Shown: positions 47,041 to 56,123 of the stretch, in pieces | How the letters are laid out: every line of letters begins with the position of its first letter | How positions within the stretch are numbered: position 1 is the first letter of the stretch | Assembly: GCF_016811105.1 (NCBI RefSeq) | Contig: NZ_JAFBGM010000001.1 | Coordinates: 310,001 to 374,000, forward strand | DNA length: 64,000 nucleotides | Direction: 5' to 3' | Source of the DNA: Aurantibacter crassamenti | GTDB taxonomy: Bacteria; Bacteroidota; Bacteroidia; Flavobacteriales; Flavobacteriaceae | Made by a program: the position numbers and the translations under genes | Notes under the pieces: model-generated | The model's input: the letters and a program-made list of their open reading frames with translations, nothing else | What the model was told of the DNA's origin: nothing | Databases searched by the model: none

Positions 47041-47787
47041 ATGAAAGTAAAAACGATTTTGGTATCTCAGCCAGAACCGAAGATGGAAAACTCTCCATAT
47101 TCGAGGCTCATCGACAAAGAAAGGGTGAAGGTAGATTTCAGACCTTTCATTCATGTTGAAGGTGTAGATGCAAAAGAAGTGCGTCAACAAAAAATTGATT
47201 TGAAAAATTATACAGCAATTATCTTGACCTCAAGAAACGCTGTTGATCATTATTTCAGAATTGCTGAAGAAATGCGCTTCAAGGTTCCTGATTCAATGAA
47301 ATATTTTTGCCAGTCTGAAGCTGTAGCCTATTATCTTCAAAAATATGTGGTGTATCGCAAACGTAAGATATATGTAGGCAAAATGAATTTTGCTGATTTA
47401 GCAACACTTTTCAAGAAGTATAAAGATGAAAAATTCTTACTTCCTTCATCAGATGTATTGAAATCAATTGTACCTGAAACATTAAATAAAATTGGAATTG
47501 ATTGGACACGTGGTATATTCTACAAGACTGTAATCAGTGACTTATCTGATTTACGAAATGTATACTATGATATATTAGTTTTCTTTAGTCCTTCTGGTAT
47601 TGAATCTTTATTAAAGAATTTCCCGAATTTCGAACAGAATGATACGCGTATCGCTGTTTTCGGAAACTCTACAGTAAAAGCTGCTACAGATGCAGGGTTA
47701 CGAATTGACATTCAAGCTCCAACTCCTGAAACACCATCAATGACAATGGCACTTCAGAAATACATCAATACAGCTAATAAAAAATAA
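47041..47787 (+). CDS. hemD: Uroporphyrinogen-III synthase
   Basis: A 248-residue protein of the HemD fold: two alternating Rossmann-like halves, with TAIILTSRNAVDHYF, FCQSEAVAYYLQ and VFFSPSGIESLLKNF, the last being the strongest family signature. Converts hydroxymethylbilane to uroporphyrinogen III in heme synthesis. Sequence conservation of this family is low, so the call rests on the signature and on DUF4271 next to it. Confidence 0.88.
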   Translation: MKVKTILVSQPEPKMENSPYSRLIDKERVKVDFRPFIHVEGVDAKEVRQQKIDLKNYTAIILTSRNAVDHYFRIAEEMRFKVPDSMKYFCQSEAVAYYLQKYVVYRKRKIYVGKMNFADLATLFKKYKDEKFLLPSSDVLKSIVPETLNKIGIDWTRGIFYKTVISDLSDLRNVYYDILVFFSPSGIESLLKNFPNFEQNDTRIAVFGNSTVKAATDAGLRIDIQAPTPETPSMTMALQKYINTANKK

Positions 47788-47805
47788 AGTCAAAAAATAG
47801 TTCAT

Positions 47806-47842
47806 AAAAGAGTCCCTAATATTAATATTTTAGGGACTCTTT
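47806..47842. terminator. Bidirectional terminator
   Basis: AAAGAGTCCCTAA pairs with TTAGGGACTCTTT around an AT-rich loop. It separates convergent hemD (+) and pckA (-). Confidence 0.82.
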
Positions 47843-47882
47843 GTATAAATAATAATCGCCGCAATTTTTAAATAGTCAAAAT

Positions 47883-49481
47883 TTAAAAAGCATATCGTTG
47901 TGGCCCACCTCTTCTAATTTCTTCACTAGCATAGGCTTCAAACTGTTTAAAATTTTCACGGAATGCATTGGTTAATTTAAAAGCAGTTGTGTAATATGCG
48001 TCGTCATCATTCCAAGTAGTTCGCGGACTCAAAACAGCTGTAGGAACTCCAGGACATTGCCTTGGTTGCGCTACACCGAATACTGAATGAATATGGTACT
48101 CATCATAATTATACAAGCCTAAATCACCATTAAGAACAGCATTAATCATTGCTCTTGTATATTTTAACTTCATTCTAGTACCTATACCGTATGGTCCACC
48201 TGTCCAACCTGTATTTACAAGCCATACATTTACACCAGCTTTCTTCATTTTTTTACTTAACATTTCTGCATATTCTGCCGGATGTAATGGCATAAAAGGC
48301 GCACCAAAACAGGCTGAAAAAGAAGGTATTGGCTCAACCACTCCAGCTTCTGTACCCGCAACTTTTGCGGTATAACCAGAAATAAAATGATAGGCTGCTT
48401 GACTAGGCGTCAATTTTGATATTGGAGGAAGCACACCAAAAGCATCTGCTGTTAAAAAGAATATGTTCTTCGGATTTTTACCAATTGACGGCCTTTGTAC
48501 ATTCGGAATATGATAAATAGGATAACTTACCCGCGTATTCTGTGTAATTGAAGTATTCGCAAAATCTACATTACCAGCATCATCTAGAATAACATTTTCA
48601 AGAATAGCTCCTTTTTTAATCGCACCAAAAATCTCAGGTTCATTTTCTGCAGATAGATTTATAACTTTTGCATAACAACCACCTTCAAAGTTAAAAATGG
48701 CGTTTTCATTATTCCATCCATGTTCGTCATCACCAATCAATTTTCTATTTGCATCGGTTGACAAGGTGGTCTTACCAGTACCTGATAGTCCAAAGAAAAC
48801 CGCAGTTTCTCCATTCTTACCAACATTAGCAGAACAATGCATTGGTAAAGTGTTTTTTTGCACTGGAAGAATAAAATTTAATGCTGAAAATATTCCTTTT
48901 TTAATTTCACCTGTATATCCCGTACCACCAATAAGTGCAATCTTTTTTGTGAAATTTAAAATAGCGAAATTGTGTTGGCGCGTGCCATCAACGGCAGCAT
49001 CTGCCATAAAACCAGGTGCATTAATAACGGTCCATTCGGCCTCAAAATGTTTTAATTCTTCTTCTGTTGGTCGAATAAACATATTATAAGCAAATTGATT
49101 TGACCACGGATATTCATTAATTACACGAATATCCATTCGATAATTATGATCCGCACAGGCATAGCAATCACGCACAAACAATTCTTTATCATTCAAGTAT
49201 GCAATCACCTTATCATACAGGGCATCAAACTTTGATGGCTCAAATGGGATATTTATAGCTCCCCACCAAACTTTTGCTTCAGTTATCTCATCTTTAACAA
49301 TAAAACGATCCATAGGTGATCTACCAGTAAACTCACCTGTTGTAATGGCCAGAGCTCCTGATGCCGCTTCTTTACCCATTCCTTTTTCCAAAGTAATTTT
49401 GTGAAGTTCATCTGAGCTTAATTGATAATGAATAGAATCGGACTTAATTCCGTATTCCAAAAGGGAAATAGATTTTGTCAT
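47883..49481 (-). CDS. pckA: Phosphoenolpyruvate carboxykinase (ATP)
   Basis: A 532-residue ATP-dependent enzyme that forms PEP from oxaloacetate in gluconeogenesis. The kinase P-loop is FGLSGTGKTTLSTD, the metal motif IGDDEHGW and the substrate region TGEFTGRSPMDRF are intact, as is FNFEGGCYAK. The length fits bacterial ATP-type enzymes. A TAATTTTG box (49520-49527, minus) precedes the gene. Confidence 0.97.
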   Translation of the reverse strand: MTKSISLLEYGIKSDSIHYQLSSDELHKITLEKGMGKEAASGALAITTGEFTGRSPMDRFIVKDEITEAKVWWGAINIPFEPSKFDALYDKVIAYLNDKELFVRDCYACADHNYRMDIRVINEYPWSNQFAYNMFIRPTEEELKHFEAEWTVINAPGFMADAAVDGTRQHNFAILNFTKKIALIGGTGYTGEIKKGIFSALNFILPVQKNTLPMHCSANVGKNGETAVFFGLSGTGKTTLSTDANRKLIGDDEHGWNNENAIFNFEGGCYAKVINLSAENEPEIFGAIKKGAILENVILDDAGNVDFANTSITQNTRVSYPIYHIPNVQRPSIGKNPKNIFFLTADAFGVLPPISKLTPSQAAYHFISGYTAKVAGTEAGVVEPIPSFSACFGAPFMPLHPAEYAEMLSKKMKKAGVNVWLVNTGWTGGPYGIGTRMKLKYTRAMINAVLNGDLGLYNYDEYHIHSVFGVAQPRQCPGVPTAVLSPRTTWNDDDAYYTTAFKLTNAFRENFKQFEAYASEEIRRGGPQRYAF

Positions 49482-49519
49482 TCTTTAATTTATTTTCAAT
49501 AATGGAGTTGATTTTAAGG

Positions 49520-49527
49520 CAAAATTA
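49520..49527 (-). promoter_or_regulatory. Candidate -7 promoter box of pckA (TAATTTTG)
   Basis: TAATTTTG on the minus strand, 38 nt before the pckA ATG; no clean upstream TTTG partner was seen. Confidence 0.35.
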
Positions 49528-49566
49528 TCATAAATATAATTTTATACCACTATTATTGAGAATAAA

Positions 49567-49953
49567 TTAATTAAAATGTTTTAAACTTTTATATCCTAGT
49601 AAGCCCCAAGCAATGATTAAAAGCAATCCTCCTAAAGGTGTAATAAAACCAATAGTCTTAAAATCAAAAGCTGTCAAAGAATTTGTAGCTAAAAGATAAA
49701 TTGAAAATGAAAAGAATAGTACACCAACGCAAACCAGATAAAAAATTACCTTTTTGTTAGCTTCCGGCAATTGATTTATACTACCTAAAACAAGCAAGAA
49801 TAAAGCGTGATACATTTGATATTTTACTCCTGTTTCAAAAGTTTGTAGAGCATCCGCAGAAATTAATTTCTCTAATCCATGTGCACCAAACGCACCTAAT
49901 ATTATAGCTAAAATTCCAAATAAAATTCCGGTTAAAAATATTGTTTTGTTCAT
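49567..49953 (-). CDS. DUF423 family small membrane protein
   Basis: About 128 residues with four hydrophobic helices. The N-terminal GILFGILAIILGAFGAHGLEK and TFETGVKYQMYHAL stretches are characteristic of the DUF423/YgdD family of inner-membrane proteins of unknown function. The ATG at 49953 gives the canonical N-terminus; the ATG four codons further up is less likely. Confidence 0.88.
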   Translation of the reverse strand: MNKTIFLTGILFGILAIILGAFGAHGLEKLISADALQTFETGVKYQMYHALFLLVLGSINQLPEANKKVIFYLVCVGVLFFSFSIYLLATNSLTAFDFKTIGFITPLGGLLLIIAWGLLGYKSLKHFN

Positions 49954-50182
49954 CAGAAAGATCAAAAATTATAGTCTAAATATAACCAATTGAAACGGTA
50001 GACTTTCGCAAAAGTCAAGAAAACTAAAAGTACGTGAAGAGCTTTCAAGCTAATACCTGTAATTCTATTTACTATGGAAGCAACATAATATTTCCACTGA
50101 CAAACTACGACGAATTGATAGAATTTCAATAACTTGTAATTAACATTTATAACTAAATTTAATTATTCACTATTAATTTGAT

Positions 50183-50653
50183 ATGAAAACGAATAACGGA
50201 AATATAAAGATAGACGGCATTGACAAAAAAATTCTACGGTTTTTAATGGAAGATGCGCGCACGCCTATTTTAGAAATTGCAAGAAATATTGGAATTTCTG
50301 GTGCCGCTATTCACCAACGTTTGCGAAAACTAGAAACTTCAGGTTTAATGACTGGATCAAAGTTTATTGTGAATCCAAAAATATTAGGCTACACTACAAT
50401 GGCTTATATCGGAATATTCTTAGATAAAGCTATGAGTAACCCAAGCACGGTTAAAGAGCTTGAGAAAATTCCGGAAGTTTTAGAATGTCATTACACCACC
50501 GGTAATTGGTCTATTTTAATAAAAGTACTTTGTAAAGACAACGAACATTTAATGCAAGTACTGAACAAAAACATTCAGCAAATAGAAGGTGTTTCTAGAA
50601 CGGAAACTTTTATTTCTCTAAATCAACAAATAGACCGACAGATAACAATATAG
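50183..50653 (+). CDS. Lrp/AsnC family transcriptional regulator
   Basis: A 156-residue regulator: N-terminal helix-turn-helix (DKKILRFLMEDARTPILE, then SGAAIHQRLRKLE) and a C-terminal RAM ligand-binding domain (LECHYTTGNWSILIKV). Such proteins respond to amino acids. The target genes are not clear from context. It is the only gene in its unit and is followed by a strong terminator. Confidence 0.9.
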   Translation: MKTNNGNIKIDGIDKKILRFLMEDARTPILEIARNIGISGAAIHQRLRKLETSGLMTGSKFIVNPKILGYTTMAYIGIFLDKAMSNPSTVKELEKIPEVLECHYTTGNWSILIKVLCKDNEHLMQVLNKNIQQIEGVSRTETFISLNQQIDRQITI

Positions 50654-50671
50654 ATTTACAAATCATATTAC

Positions 50672-50716
50672 AAAAAAAATCCAGTTTAGAATTAAGTTCT
50701 AAACTGGATTTTTTTT
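50672..50716. terminator. Bidirectional terminator
   Basis: AATCCAGTTTAGAA pairs with TTCTAAACTGGATT around TTAAG, with A and T runs on the two sides; it serves the Lrp gene (+) and the zinc peptidase gene (-). Confidence 0.87.
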
Positions 50717-50766
50717 AATTCACGACAATTTGATGTGCTGACAATTTATGTATCAATATTGTATTC

Positions 50767-51465
50767 TTAATCTCTACTTGCAACTTTCATCGCAAAATAA
50801 AGTAAGGTAGCCAATGCTCCGATTGCTGCAGCCACATAGGTACGTGCTGCCCATTTTAAAGCGTCTTCAGCGCCAGCATATTCTTCTGGTGCAAGCATAT
50901 TTTTGTTCTTTAACCACGCCAAAGCACGATTACTAGCATCATACTCCACTGGTAATGTAACGAAACTAAAAAGTGTACCAATACCGTAAAGCGCGATTCC
51001 TACCCATGCAATTGTTCCACCAATAGCAGTGGTACCCATCAGCATTAATCCTCCAAAAATTACCCACATCGAAAACTTTGATGTAATATTTAAAATTGGG
51101 ACCAATTTAGAACGCATTTGCAACCAACTATACGCCGTAGCATGTTGTACTGCATGACCACATTCGTGCGCAGCAACCGCCGCGGCCGATGCATTACGTT
51201 GACCATAAACACCCTCACTTAAGTTTACAGTTTTGTTTGCAGGGTTGTAATGATCTGTTAACATACCAGGGGTAGAAATAACCTTTACATCTCTAATTCC
51301 ATGATCTGCCAACATTTTTTCGGCAATTTCAGCGCCGCTCATTCCGTTGCGTAAATGCACTTTAGAATATTTTGCAAATTTGCTCTTTAACTTGCTACCA
51401 ACCCACATGCTTATGAGTGAGAATACTCCAGCAATGACGATGTAGCCTATATCAAATCCAAACAT
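50767..51465 (-). CDS. Membrane zinc metallopeptidase (YugP-like)
   Basis: A 232-residue membrane protein with an N-terminal helix and three C-terminal helices around a cytosolic or periplasmic peptidase core. The HECGHAVQHA motif (H100, E101, H104) is the zinc-binding HExxH, and the GMSGAEIA and LSEGVYGQRN stretches fit the YugP/neutral zinc metallopeptidase family. The substrate is unknown. Next minus-strand gene is a SemiSWEET. Confidence 0.9.
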   Translation of the reverse strand: MFGFDIGYIVIAGVFSLISMWVGSKLKSKFAKYSKVHLRNGMSGAEIAEKMLADHGIRDVKVISTPGMLTDHYNPANKTVNLSEGVYGQRNASAAAVAAHECGHAVQHATAYSWLQMRSKLVPILNITSKFSMWVIFGGLMLMGTTAIGGTIAWVGIALYGIGTLFSFVTLPVEYDASNRALAWLKNKNMLAPEEYAGAEDALKWAARTYVAAAIGALATLLYFAMKVASRD

Positions 51466-51553
51466 AATTTTATTTATTAGTGTTAGTGTATTTTAAAATT
51501 ACAATTTAAAATGCAATAATCTAGCCAAAATTTAAAGCCGACAAAATGTCGTT

Positions 51554-51808
51554 TTACTTATACTTTAATTTAAGAATAATTATCCAACCTACTAGAACCA
51601 ACGTAATACCGTTGGCCAAAGTTACAGGCATACTTTCAATGGCGATACCATAAACTAACCATAGTGATAAACCCAAGGCCATAGTTAAATACATGACTAG
51701 TGAAATATCTTTAGTAGATTTTTCTTTAGAAATCTTATAAACCTGCGGGATAAAACATGAAGTAGTTACCACAGCAGCAACAAGACCCAAGATTTCAATA
51801 TAGTTCAT
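51554..51808 (-). CDS. SemiSWEET / PQ-loop sugar transporter
   Basis: An 84-residue protein with three transmembrane helices and the FIPQVYK PQ-loop motif in helix 1. Single triple-helix units of this type dimerise to transport sugars in bacteria. LWLVYG in helix 2-3 also fits the family. It is 14 nt after leuS on the same strand. Confidence 0.88.
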   Translation of the reverse strand: MNYIEILGLVAAVVTTSCFIPQVYKISKEKSTKDISLVMYLTMALGLSLWLVYGIAIESMPVTLANGITLVLVGWIIILKLKYK

Positions 51809-51822
51809 AGTTTGGTGTTGGT

Positions 51823-54800
51823 TTACCCAACAATATTTACAATTTTTCCTGGCACTACAATTACTTTTTTCGGCTCACGGCCTTGCAATTGTTGTTGCGT
51901 TTTTTCATGTGCCATTACCGCAGTCTCTATTTCTTCTTTGGATAAATCTAACGGAAGCTCCATAGTGAACTTCATTTTACCATTAAATGAAATCGGATAT
52001 TTTTTACTGCTTTCTACCAAATAAGATGCTTCGAATTTTGGAAAATCAACAGTTGAAATAGATTCATTATGCCCCAATTTTGACCATAATTCTTCGGCAA
52101 TATGTGGCGCATATGGTGATACTAAAACCGCTAACGGTTCTAATATTTCGCGACTTGTACATTTCTGCGCAGTTAATTCATTCACACAAATCATAAACGT
52201 AGATACTGAAGTATTGAATGAAAAATTCTCAATATCTTCTTCTACTTTTTTGATGGTTTTATGTAAAGTCTTGTAACTATCTTTTGTTGGCGTAGCATCA
52301 GAAATTACAAATGAACTATTTGCACCCGAATGATATAATTTCCATAATTTTTTAAGGAAAGAATGCACCCCGGTTATACCAGCAGTATTCCACGGTTTCG
52401 ATTGTTCTAATGGCCCCAAAAACATTTCATACAGGCGTAAACTATCAGCACCATATTCTTCACAAATAGCATCAGGGTTCACCACATTGTATTTGGACTT
52501 CGACATTTTTTCGACTTCACGACCAACAATGTACTTTCCATCTTCCAAAATAAATTCAGAATTCTTATAGTCTTTTTGCCAGTTTTTAAATCCTTCGACA
52601 TCTAATTCATCTGAAGCATTTACAAGCGAAACGTCCGCGTGAATAGGAATTACAGATTTTCCATTAATTAAATTCTTAGATATTACATTTCCGGTACCAT
52701 CTTCTCTATAAACAAACGCACTAGTGCCCGTAATCATTCCTTGGTTGATCAGCTTTTTTGCAAACTCATCTCTAGGTACATATCCTCGATCAAACATAAA
52801 CTTCTGCCAAAAACGGCTATACAATAAGTGCCCAGTAGCATGTTCACTACCACCAATGTATAAATCTACATCTTGCCAATAGTTAATAGCTTCTTCTGAG
52901 AAAATTGCATCTTCATTTTCAGGATCCATATACCGGTTAAAGTATTGCGAACTACCTGCCCAACCCGGCATTGTATTCAACTCTAACGGCCACACCGTTT
53001 TATTATTTATTTCACTATTCGCTACAACTTTATTTGCAACAGTATCCCAAGCCCAAGTTGTTGCGTTACCCAATGGAGGTTCACCAGTTTCAGTAGGTAA
53101 ATATTTTTCAACCTCTGGTAATGTAATTGGCAGATGTTCTGTGGCAATCATTTGCGGCATTCCATCTACATAATACACCGGGAAAGGTTCGCCCCAGTAC
53201 CGTTGTCTACTAAAAACAGCATCGCGCAAACGGTAATTAATTTTCCCTTTTCCTTGTCCTAACTTTTCTAATTCGTAGATGGCAGTTTTTACTGCTTTTT
53301 TATAGGGTAATCCGTTTAAGAAATCAGAATTTGCAATTACCGTTTTTTCTTTATCAGCGAACGCTTCTTCAGAAATATCAATTCCCTCAAAAACATTAGG
53401 AATTGGAATATTAAAATGTTTCGCAAAATCATAATCGCGTTGATCACCACACGGCACCGACATCACTGCACCAGTTCCATAGCCTGCTAAAACATAATCA
53501 CCAATCCAAATAGGAATTGGTTCTTTGGTAAATGGATGTTCAGCATAAGCACCTGTAAATGCACCTGATATTGTTTTAACATCAGCCATACGATCACGCT
53601 CAGAACGTTTTGCTGTAGCCTCAATATAGGCTTCTACTTCAGCTTTTTGTGCTGCCGTTGTAATTTTTGCAACCAATTCATGCTCGGGTGCCAGCGTCAT
53701 AAAACTTACACCAAAAATAGTATCAGGTCGGGTTGTGAAAACCGTTATCCCCCTATCCCCCATAGGGGGAACACTACTTTTCAAATGATCCGTTATTGCA
53801 GCAAGAACAGTATCAATATCACCAATAACCTCTTCATTTCTAAACCGTACAACATCAAACCCTAATCCATTAAGCACTTGAGTTCTCGCATTATCCTGTT
53901 CTATTTGACTATCATGAATAGCGCCATCAACTTCAATTATCAAATTTTTAGAAAGACAAACAAAATCAACAATATAATCGTCAATAAGATGTTGTCTTCT
54001 AAATTTACTTTCAAGCTTTTTTGACTTTAAACATTCCCATAAAACAGCTTCAGCTTCAGTTGGCTTGTTTCTCATTTCCTTAGCTCTTTCCAATAACAAA
54101 TGAGAATTATTACCTCCTGTCATATACTTTGGACGTGTACTATTTCCTTCCCCTTCGGGGAAGGCTAGGATGGGGAAAGTAACCGAAGCCCCTTGTGATC
54201 TACCAATCCAATTGGTTTGTGAATCTTTTAGAGGTTGTGGCCAATCGATTGTATTTAAACCATCGAGCAAACGTTGTGCATAAGCACTAATTCGCATACT
54301 CCATTGCGTCATTTTTTTACGAATAACCGGATGACCACCGCGTTCAGACACTCCATTTACAATTTCATCATTTGCAAGTACTGTTCCTAAAGCTGGGCAC
54401 CAATTCACTTCGGTTTCCGCTAAGTATGTAAGTCGATATTGCAATAATATTTCCTGCTGTTTCTTAGAAGAAAAGTTATTCCAATCCGCAGCGCTAAATG
54501 CTATAATATCATCGTCACATACCGCTTTTACATTCGCATTTCCATCCGAAGAAAAAACAGCAATTAATGTAGAAATATCTTCTGCTTTATCGGATTCAAT
54601 ATTATACCATGAATTAAAAAGTTGGATGAAAATCCACTGTGTCCATTTATAATATTTTGGATCAGAAGTTCGCACTTCACGGCTCCAATCAAAAGAAAAG
54701 CCCAATTGATCTAATTGTCTTCTATAGGTTTTAATATTTTCTTCAGTAGTAATTGCTGGGTGTTGACCCGTTTGTATAGCGTACTGCTCGGCTGGTAAAC

Positions 54801-55056
54801 CAAAAGAGTCATACCCCTGCGGATGCAAAACATTAAAGCCCTTGTGTCTTTTATAGCGCGCATAAATGTCGCTAGCAATATAACCAAGCGGATGCCCTAC
54901 ATGCAGGCCAGCCCCTGAAGGGTATGGAAACATATCTAGCACATAGAATTTCTTTTTCTCAGAACCCGCACTACCCGGGTTTGCTGCTTTGAAAGTCTTG
55001 TTGTCGGCCCAATGCTTCTGCCATTTCTCTTCAATACTTCTAAAATCGTAGCTCAT
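51823..55056 (-). CDS. leuS: Leucyl-tRNA synthetase with an in-frame inserted DUF559 nuclease domain
   Basis: A 1077-residue class I synthetase; HVGH (HIGH motif) and KMSKS are intact, as are the CP1 editing-domain motifs TTRPDTIFGV and GYGTGAVMSVPCGDQRD. Flavobacterial LeuRS is about 930-940 residues; the excess is a block of 142 residues (about 295-436) between GRSQGASVTF and ITVFTTRPD, at the entrance of the editing domain. That block is a complete DUF559 domain. The frame stays open through it, so the protein is presumably made whole and functional, since no second leuS is seen. A consensus promoter lies upstream. Confidence 0.95.
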   Translation of the reverse strand: MSYDFRSIEEKWQKHWADNKTFKAANPGSAGSEKKKFYVLDMFPYPSGAGLHVGHPLGYIASDIYARYKRHKGFNVLHPQGYDSFGLPAEQYAIQTGQHPAITTEENIKTYRRQLDQLGFSFDWSREVRTSDPKYYKWTQWIFIQLFNSWYNIESDKAEDISTLIAVFSSDGNANVKAVCDDDIIAFSAADWNNFSSKKQQEILLQYRLTYLAETEVNWCPALGTVLANDEIVNGVSERGGHPVIRKKMTQWSMRISAYAQRLLDGLNTIDWPQPLKDSQTNWIGRSQGASVTFPILAFPEGEGNSTRPKYMTGGNNSHLLLERAKEMRNKPTEAEAVLWECLKSKKLESKFRRQHLIDDYIVDFVCLSKNLIIEVDGAIHDSQIEQDNARTQVLNGLGFDVVRFRNEEVIGDIDTVLAAITDHLKSSVPPMGDRGITVFTTRPDTIFGVSFMTLAPEHELVAKITTAAQKAEVEAYIEATAKRSERDRMADVKTISGAFTGAYAEHPFTKEPIPIWIGDYVLAGYGTGAVMSVPCGDQRDYDFAKHFNIPIPNVFEGIDISEEAFADKEKTVIANSDFLNGLPYKKAVKTAIYELEKLGQGKGKINYRLRDAVFSRQRYWGEPFPVYYVDGMPQMIATEHLPITLPEVEKYLPTETGEPPLGNATTWAWDTVANKVVANSEINNKTVWPLELNTMPGWAGSSQYFNRYMDPENEDAIFSEEAINYWQDVDLYIGGSEHATGHLLYSRFWQKFMFDRGYVPRDEFAKKLINQGMITGTSAFVYREDGTGNVISKNLINGKSVIPIHADVSLVNASDELDVEGFKNWQKDYKNSEFILEDGKYIVGREVEKMSKSKYNVVNPDAICEEYGADSLRLYEMFLGPLEQSKPWNTAGITGVHSFLKKLWKLYHSGANSSFVISDATPTKDSYKTLHKTIKKVEEDIENFSFNTSVSTFMICVNELTAQKCTSREILEPLAVLVSPYAPHIAEELWSKLGHNESISTVDFPKFEASYLVESSKKYPISFNGKMKFTMELPLDLSKEEIETAVMAHEKTQQQLQGREPKKVIVVPGKIVNIVG
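53749..53769. repeat. GC-rich hairpin at the downstream end of the leuS insertion
   Basis: CCCCCTAT and ATAGGGGG form a stem around CCCCC. It encodes the PPMGDRG end of the inserted segment. Confidence 0.7.
54146..54164. repeat. GC-rich hairpin at the upstream end of the leuS insertion
   Basis: CCTTCCCC and GGGGAAGG form a perfect 8-bp stem around a TTC loop. It encodes the FPEGEG start of the inserted segment. Confidence 0.7.
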
Positions 55057-55075
55057 GGTCTATTTTATTGCTCCG

Positions 55076-55106
55076 CAAAAATAAGTTTAATAGGTGTACG
55101 GACAAA
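55076..55106 (-). promoter_or_regulatory. Consensus Bacteroidota promoter of leuS
   Basis: On the minus strand TTTG (55106-55103) and TATTTTTG (55083-55076) are spaced by exactly 19 nt, matching the -33 TTTG / -7 TAnnTTTG consensus. The predicted transcript start leaves a leader of about 14 nt before the leuS ATG. Confidence 0.7.
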
Positions 55107-55184
55107 AGAAACATTAAAGGTGACAAGGTAAACGAGCATTTTCAAATTTACTTTCCTAACTTTACCTTCTCAACAATGTTATAA

Positions 55185-56063
55185 ATGGCGCAGTCTTTTG
55201 AAACCTATCAAAAACGCAAACTGATATCCTCTTATTTTTCAGTGGTATTGAGTATTGCTTTGGTGTTATTTTTATTGGGCGTATTAGGCTTAATGGTGCT
55301 GAATGCTAAAAAGATGGCAGATCACTTTAAAGAACAAATCTCAGTATCCATTTTCTTTAAAGACGCAGCCAAAGAGGTTGAAATTAATCAGTTAGAAAAA
55401 AGTTTAACCGCTGCGGAATATACCAAATCGGCAAATTTTGTCTCAAAGGAAGAGGCGGCCAAAAAACATGCAGAAGCAATAGGCGAAGATTTTGAAGAGT
55501 TCTTAGGATACAATCCGCTTAAGAATTCAATTGACATTACCTTAAAGTCTGAATTTGTGACCCCTGAGCAAATGGAAGAAATAGTAGCAGAACTTTCAGC
55601 CAAAAAATATATTGATAGTGTCACCTACGACAAACCCTTAGTAGGTTTATTGAGTGATAATATTCGAAAAATCAGTATTTGGGTTTTAGCGGCTAGTGCA
55701 ATTTTTACTTTCATTGCCGTTTTATTAATCAATAGTTCTATTCGGCTTTCAATCTATTCAAAACGTTTTATTATAAAAACCATGCAAATGGTTGGTGCAA
55801 CCAAAACTTTTATTCGAAGACCATTTATCTGGACGAACATTAAACTAGGCATAATAGGTGCTCTAGTTGCCAATGTGGCATTAATTGCAACATTATTCTA
55901 CGCTGAAAAAACCTTTCCTGAATTAGCTTTATTAGATGATTACACGCTTTTAACAATGCTATTTGCCTCTGTCTTTGTCTTAGGTATTTTAATCGCTTTT
56001 CTTAGCACTTACTTTGCAGCACAACGATTCTTAAACCTTAGAACCGATGAGCTTTATTATTAA
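55185..56063 (+). CDS. ftsX: Cell division protein FtsX
   Basis: A 292-residue permease-like protein with four membrane helices (about 22-44, 165-187, 218-240, 262-285), a large periplasmic loop after helix 1 and conserved VSKEEAAKKHAE and MQMVGATKTFIRRPF. FtsX pairs with the ATPase FtsE to activate cell-wall hydrolases at the septum; ftsE is not in this window. First gene of the ftsX-DUF3098-uppP-truB run. Confidence 0.92.
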   Translation: MAQSFETYQKRKLISSYFSVVLSIALVLFLLGVLGLMVLNAKKMADHFKEQISVSIFFKDAAKEVEINQLEKSLTAAEYTKSANFVSKEEAAKKHAEAIGEDFEEFLGYNPLKNSIDITLKSEFVTPEQMEEIVAELSAKKYIDSVTYDKPLVGLLSDNIRKISIWVLAASAIFTFIAVLLINSSIRLSIYSKRFIIKTMQMVGATKTFIRRPFIWTNIKLGIIGALVANVALIATLFYAEKTFPELALLDDYTLLTMLFASVFVLGILIAFLSTYFAAQRFLNLRTDELYY

Positions 56064-56123
56064 AGAATTCTACTCGAAACAAACGAACACGAAAAATCAT
56101 TTTTAACCGTTTAAGGAAAAGAC

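Larger units (their letters stand above)
53749..54174 (-). mobile_element. DUF559-encoding insertion element inside leuS
   Basis: 426 bp, 142 codons, in the same frame as leuS. It encodes MTGGNNSHLLLERAKEMRNK, then KFRRQHLIDDYIVDF, LIIEVDG and VVRFRNEEV. These are the core blocks of the DUF559/Vsr-like PD-(D/E)XK nuclease fold, with the Asp and the Glu-x-Asp positions present. Both ends carry GC-rich hairpins in an AT-rich genome. It has no intein splice motifs. An internal ATG (54123, minus strand) could give a free 125-residue nuclease. Boundaries are estimated from where LeuRS similarity stops and resumes. Confidence 0.8.

Noticed and set aside
53647-53865. Reading frame on the plus strand opposite the leuS insert
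   Set aside because: It is a shadow of the real minus-strand gene with no known motifs; the same holds for many short opposite-strand frames in the window.
53749-54174. Intein in leuS
   Set aside because: The segment starts with Pro and ends with Gly before Ile. It lacks the N-terminal Cys/Ser, the C-terminal His-Asn and a following Cys/Ser/Thr needed for splicing.
51823-55056. leuS as a broken gene
   Set aside because: The frame is uninterrupted, all synthetase motifs are present and no second copy is visible in the window.
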